A DNA stretch of 64,000 nt. Source: Parasulfuritortus sp037446165 (lineage in GTDB: Bacteria > Pseudomonadota > Gammaproteobacteria > Burkholderiales > Thiobacillaceae). The translations under genes and the position numbers were made by a program. Numbering within the stretch: position 1 is the stretch's first letter; each line of letters starts with the position of its first letter. Under the pieces are notes generated by a model. That model worked only from the letters and a program-made list of their open reading frames with translations, searched no databases and was not told the origin of the DNA. Positions 60,808-64,000 of this stretch are shown piece by piece. The stretch is taken from positions 1-64,000 of the forward strand of contig JBBIJC010000001.1 in the NCBI GenBank assembly GCA_037446165.1, in the 5' to 3' direction.

Positions 60808-60963
60808 TCCCCGCGGTTGCCTCAGATTTAGCCAATCTATTCCTTCATAAGAACTTTCGATTGTTTGGGTGTCCCGTCGGGCAGTCTTTGCGGGTAACAT
60901 TCACCCCCTCTCCCCGGACCACGTCCGGAGCCAAATTTTTAATGTCTTCCTCGGAGGCGACAC
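60808..60963 (+). promoter_or_regulatory. Upstream region of qmoA with a leader hairpin
   Basis: The 156-bp gap contains CCGGAC, loop CAC, GTCCGG (60914-60928) followed by AGCCAAATTTTT, which looks like a weak terminator or attenuator in front of qmoA. CGGAGG (60952-60957) is the ribosome site. No convincing promoter was identified; TTGCCT at 60817 with a TATTCC-like -10 is a weak candidate. Confidence 0.5.
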
Positions 60964-62247
60964 ATGACGTCTGTTGTGGCGACCAACCAGACCATTCTGG
61001 TCGTGGGCGGCGGCATCGCCGGTATGACCGCAGCGCTTGAAGCGGCGGAAACCGGCAAGCAGGTTGTGCTGGTGGAAAAGAACCCCTACCTCGGGGGTCG
61101 TACCGTGCAGCTGTACCGCTATTTTCCCAAGATGTGCCATCCCACCTGCGGCCTGGAAATCAACCTGCGCCGGCTCAAGGCCAATCCGAATGTCCAGGTG
61201 CTGACCATGGCCGAAGTGACCGGTATCTCTGGTGGCAAGGGCAACTACAGCGTCAACGTCAAGCTGGCTCCGCGCTTCGTCAACGAAAATTGCACTGCCT
61301 GCGGCGAGTGCAACAAGGTGGCGACGACCGAGATTCCAGACGCGTTCAACTACAACCTGGGCAAGGTCAAGTCGGCGTATCTGCCGTCCAGCATGGCCTA
61401 TCCGCAGCGATATGTGATCGACCCGTCGGTGATCGGCACGGCCGAGGCAAGCGCCATCAAGGCGGCTTGCAAGTACGGTGCCGTCGATCTCGACATGAAG
61501 GAAGAGACGGTCACCCTGAACGCCGGCGCCATCGTCTGGGCTACCGGCTGGCAGCCGTATGACGCGAAGAACATCCAGCCGTACCGTTACGGCGAATTTC
61601 CCAACGTCATCACCAATGTCGAATTCGAGCGCCTGGCTGATCCGCACGGCCCGACCGGCGGCAAGATCCTGCGTCCGTCCGACGGCAAGGAAGCCAAGAA
61701 CGTGGCCTTCATCCAGTGCGCCGGCTCGCGTGACGAGAACCACCTGCGTCACTGCTCGCGCTTCTGCTGCATGGCCTCGCTGAAGCAGACTCGTTACGTC
61801 GACGAGGCCTTCGGCGACGCCGGCAAGTCGACCATCTATTACATCGACATCCGTGCCATCGACCGGTTCGAAGATTTCTACCAGCAGGTCAAGGCCAACC
61901 CGAACGTCAAGTTCGTCAAGTCCAAGGTGGCCCGCATCTCCGAGGACAAGAACGGCGACCCGCGTCTGTGGGGCGTCAATACCGAAGGCTACGTTCGCTA
62001 CGCCGAGCCGCATGACCTGGTCGTATTGGCCGTGGGCATGGAGCCCTCGGTCAAGGGCGTAAACATCCCCGCCGAGGTGATGAGCGATTCTTCGGGTTTT
62101 CTGATGGCCGATCCGGTCAACGCCGGCATCTTCGGCGCCGGCTGTGCCACCAACGCCCTGGACGTCAACCGCGCGGTGCAAAGCGCGACGGCCGCCGCCC
62201 TGCGCGCTGTCCAGGTGGTCAACAAAGTCGCCCGTGCGGAGGCATAA
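60964..62247 (+). CDS. qmoA: Quinone-modifying oxidoreductase subunit QmoA
   Basis: 427 residues, an HdrA-like flavoprotein. FAD site ILVVGGGIAGMTAALEA; family segments YLGGRTVQLYRYFPKMCHPTCG, NENCTACGECNKV and HCSRFCCMASLKQTRYVDEAFG. With QmoB and QmoC it moves electrons between APS reductase and the quinone pool; in sulfur oxidisers the flow is from sulfite/AMP oxidation to quinone. CGGAGG precedes the ATG. qmoB follows after 3 bp. No aprBA is found upstream. Confidence 0.92.
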   Translation: MTSVVATNQTILVVGGGIAGMTAALEAAETGKQVVLVEKNPYLGGRTVQLYRYFPKMCHPTCGLEINLRRLKANPNVQVLTMAEVTGISGGKGNYSVNVKLAPRFVNENCTACGECNKVATTEIPDAFNYNLGKVKSAYLPSSMAYPQRYVIDPSVIGTAEASAIKAACKYGAVDLDMKEETVTLNAGAIVWATGWQPYDAKNIQPYRYGEFPNVITNVEFERLADPHGPTGGKILRPSDGKEAKNVAFIQCAGSRDENHLRHCSRFCCMASLKQTRYVDEAFGDAGKSTIYYIDIRAIDRFEDFYQQVKANPNVKFVKSKVARISEDKNGDPRLWGVNTEGYVRYAEPHDLVVLAVGMEPSVKGVNIPAEVMSDSSGFLMADPVNAGIFGAGCATNALDVNRAVQSATAAALRAVQVVNKVARAEA

Positions 62248-62250
62248 GAA

Positions 62251-64000
62251 ATGGCTGAAATGAAAACCGCTGCTTACATCTGCAAGGGCTGCGAACTGGG
62301 CGCCCGACTGGATACCGCAACCCTGGTCAAGACCGCCACCAAGGACGGCAAGATGAATCTCGTGCGCGAGCACGACTTCCTCTGTTCCGCCGACGGTGTG
62401 GCGATGATCCGGAACGACATCGACAACGAAGCCGTCACCCACATCGCGATCTGCGCCTGCTCGCGTCGCGCCAAGACCGAGGCCTTCAACTTCACCACAG
62501 TGGCCATGAGCCGCGGCAACCTGCGCGAAGGTGTGATCTGGATCCGTCCCGACACCGACGAGGCCCGCGAGACTACCCAGGAAATGGCCGAGGACTATGT
62601 CCGCATGGCCTGCGCCGAAGTGAAGGCGATGAAGGTGCCCGAGGGCAACCAGAACACCGGCACCAGCAAGACCCTGCTGGTGGTCGGTGGCGGCATGTCC
62701 GGCATGACCGCTGCGCTGGAAGCCTCCAAGACCGGCTACAAGGTGGTGCTGATCGAAAAGACCGGCAGCCTGGGCGGCATGGCCGGCAAGCTGTGGAAGC
62801 GCATTCCCAATCGCGAGCCGTTCAAGGCCCCGATGGACAGCGGCGTGGCTGACCTGGTCGCCCAGATCGATGCCGATGCCAATATCAAGGTCTACCTGAA
62901 CGCGGTGATCGCCAAGACCGCCGGCTCGCCGGGCCGGTTCAAGGTCGATATCGCGGTCGAATCCGGCCCAACCGTGACCGAGGATATCGGCGCCATCATC
63001 CAGGCCTCCGGCTTCACTCCGTACGACATGAACAAGCTGCCCCATCTGGGCGGCGGTCAGGCCAACGTGGTCGACCAACTCGGTCTGGAAGCCATGGCCA
63101 AGGCGGCCAACGGCGGCCCGATCAAGCGTGCCGACGGCAAGGAGGTCAAATCCGTGGTGTTCGTCCAGTGCGCCGGCCAGCGCGATGCGACCAAGGAACA
63201 CCTGGAGTACTGCTCCGGCCACTGCTGCGCCACCAGTGTCAAGCAGGCCATGTACTTCAAGGATGCCAACCCCGATGTCGACACGGTCGTGCTCTACACC
63301 GACCTGCGCATGCCCGGCAACAACGAGGACTTCTATCGCGCCGCCCAGAACAAGGGCGTGATCTTCTCCAAGGGTGTGGTGTCCAACGTTGCCGCCAGCG
63401 GCGCCGGCTGCACGGTCAAGTTCAAGGATCTGATCCTGAACGAAGAGACTTCAGCTGATGCCGATCTGGTCGTCCTGGCTACCGGCATGGTGCCGACCAC
63501 CGGTCCCGATCTGGATCAGCTCAGCGAAGCCAACCGCGCAGCGGAAGGCGGCGACCAGGGCGCCAAGGAGCAGGTCATCCAGATGATGTCCAAGTCGGTC
63601 CTGAACCTGGACTATCGCCAGGGTCCGGACGTACCGCAGTTCAAGCACGGCTTCAACGACAGCCACTTCATCTGCTTCCCGTACGAGACCCGCCGCACGG
63701 CCATTTACGCCGCCGGCCCGGTGCGCCGTCCGATGGATATCGCCCAGGCCACGGAAGACGCCACCGGCGCGGCCATGAAGGCCATCCAGGCGATGGAAAA
63801 TGCCGGCCTGGGCAAGGCCGCGCATCCCCGCTCAGGCGACCTGTCGTTCCCGACCGCCCGCCTGGAAGGCTGCACCCAGTGCAAGCGTTGCACGGTGGAG
63901 TGCCCGTTCGGCGCCATCGACGAAGACGAGAGGCGCTTCCCGCTGTTCAACGAATCGCGTTGCCGCCGTTGCGGTACCTGCATGGGCGCCTGCCCGGTGC
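62251..64000 (+). CDS. qmoB: Quinone-modifying oxidoreductase subunit QmoB, 3' end cut by the window
   Basis: 583 residues seen. N-terminal part with CKGCELGARL and CACSRRAKTEAFN, then FAD domain TLLVVGGGMSGMTAALEA, the EYCSGHCCATSVKQAMYF segment, and two ferredoxin-type cluster motifs at the end, CTQCKRCTVECPFGAI and CRRCGTCMGACPV. HdrA-like partner of QmoA. The gene continues past 64000; a C-terminal MvhD-like domain is expected in the family. qmoC should follow. Confidence 0.92.
   Translation, partial: MAEMKTAAYICKGCELGARLDTATLVKTATKDGKMNLVREHDFLCSADGVAMIRNDIDNEAVTHIAICACSRRAKTEAFNFTTVAMSRGNLREGVIWIRPDTDEARETTQEMAEDYVRMACAEVKAMKVPEGNQNTGTSKTLLVVGGGMSGMTAALEASKTGYKVVLIEKTGSLGGMAGKLWKRIPNREPFKAPMDSGVADLVAQIDADANIKVYLNAVIAKTAGSPGRFKVDIAVESGPTVTEDIGAIIQASGFTPYDMNKLPHLGGGQANVVDQLGLEAMAKAANGGPIKRADGKEVKSVVFVQCAGQRDATKEHLEYCSGHCCATSVKQAMYFKDANPDVDTVVLYTDLRMPGNNEDFYRAAQNKGVIFSKGVVSNVAASGAGCTVKFKDLILNEETSADADLVVLATGMVPTTGPDLDQLSEANRAAEGGDQGAKEQVIQMMSKSVLNLDYRQGPDVPQFKHGFNDSHFICFPYETRRTAIYAAGPVRRPMDIAQATEDATGAAMKAIQAMENAGLGKAAHPRSGDLSFPTARLEGCTQCKRCTVECPFGAIDEDERRFPLFNESRCRRCGTCMGACPV

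Noticed and set aside
60901..63222. 773-codon minus-strand frame opposite qmoA-qmoB
   Set aside because: The plus strand encodes QmoA and QmoB with flavin and cluster motifs; the antisense product has no domain features.

Overview
The window is about 64 kb of GC-rich DNA, mostly core chromosome, from a betaproteobacterium. It looks like a chemolithoautotrophic sulfur oxidiser of the Thiobacillus type. The reasons are qmoA-qmoB (the menaquinone/ubiquinone-linked partner of APS reductase) at the right end, a CbbY-type sugar phosphatase of the Calvin cycle, aerobic ubiquinone genes (ubiX, coq7), and the gene orders rpoE-rseABC-degP-lepAB-rnc-era-recO-pdxJ and kdsDC-lptCAB-rpoN-hpf-ptsN-hprK-rapZ, which are typical of that class. 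The species assignment is inference.

Layout. 1-7.5 kb (minus strand): a Hyf/NuoLNMH-like ion-pumping membrane complex (hyfB, hyfC, hyfE, hyfF and the start of hyfG) with a SulP anion transporter upstream. 7.5-10.6 kb: an AT-rich regulatory gap, then a histidine kinase and an NtrC-family sigma-54 activator. 10.6-13.2 kb: an unrecognised protein, cbbY, folD and a Pro-Arg-His tRNA cluster. 13.5-18 kb: a GAF-PAS-GGDEF-EAL-CZB signalling protein and nadB. 18-28.4 kb: the sigma-E envelope-stress operon running into lepA, lepB, rnc, era, recO and pdxJ. 28.5-30 kb: two orphan exported proteins. 30-39.4 kb: a Kef-type transporter, LPS Kdo and transport genes, rpoN and the nitrogen-PTS genes. 39.4-42.2 kb: NusG-II/Gx pair, ubiX, coq7, DUF2322, OsmC. 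42.3-50.9 kb: rplM-rpsI, argC, erpA, yacG, an exported ATP-dependent DNA ligase, a UDG, rpiA, ilvA, a DUF2892/Crp-Fnr pair, panD and ampD. 50.9-60.8 kb: a cation exchanger, the ribF-ileS-lspA-fkpB-ispH operon, murJ, rpsT, ppa and a phosphoesterase. 61-64 kb: qmoA and the start of qmoB.

How they work together. Three regulatory layers are visible: sigma-E with its own anti-sigma system and a probable autoregulated promoter; sigma-54 (rpoN here) with a dedicated activator next to the Hyf/SulP locus; and c-di-GMP turnover through a zinc-sensing CZB domain. Energy metabolism is represented by the Hyf-like pump and by Qmo, which links APS oxidation to the quinone pool.

Assembly. Two runs of 100 N are present. 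The one inside lepA is a false gap: the 55 bases before it are repeated exactly after it, and deleting one copy plus the Ns restores a 597-codon lepA. The one at the start of ileS hides the first ~45-50 codons and abuts an inverted-repeat element. The least conventional parts are the Hyf/SulP/two-component locus, the GGDEF-EAL-CZB protein, the secreted ligase and the qmo genes without adjacent upstream aprBA.
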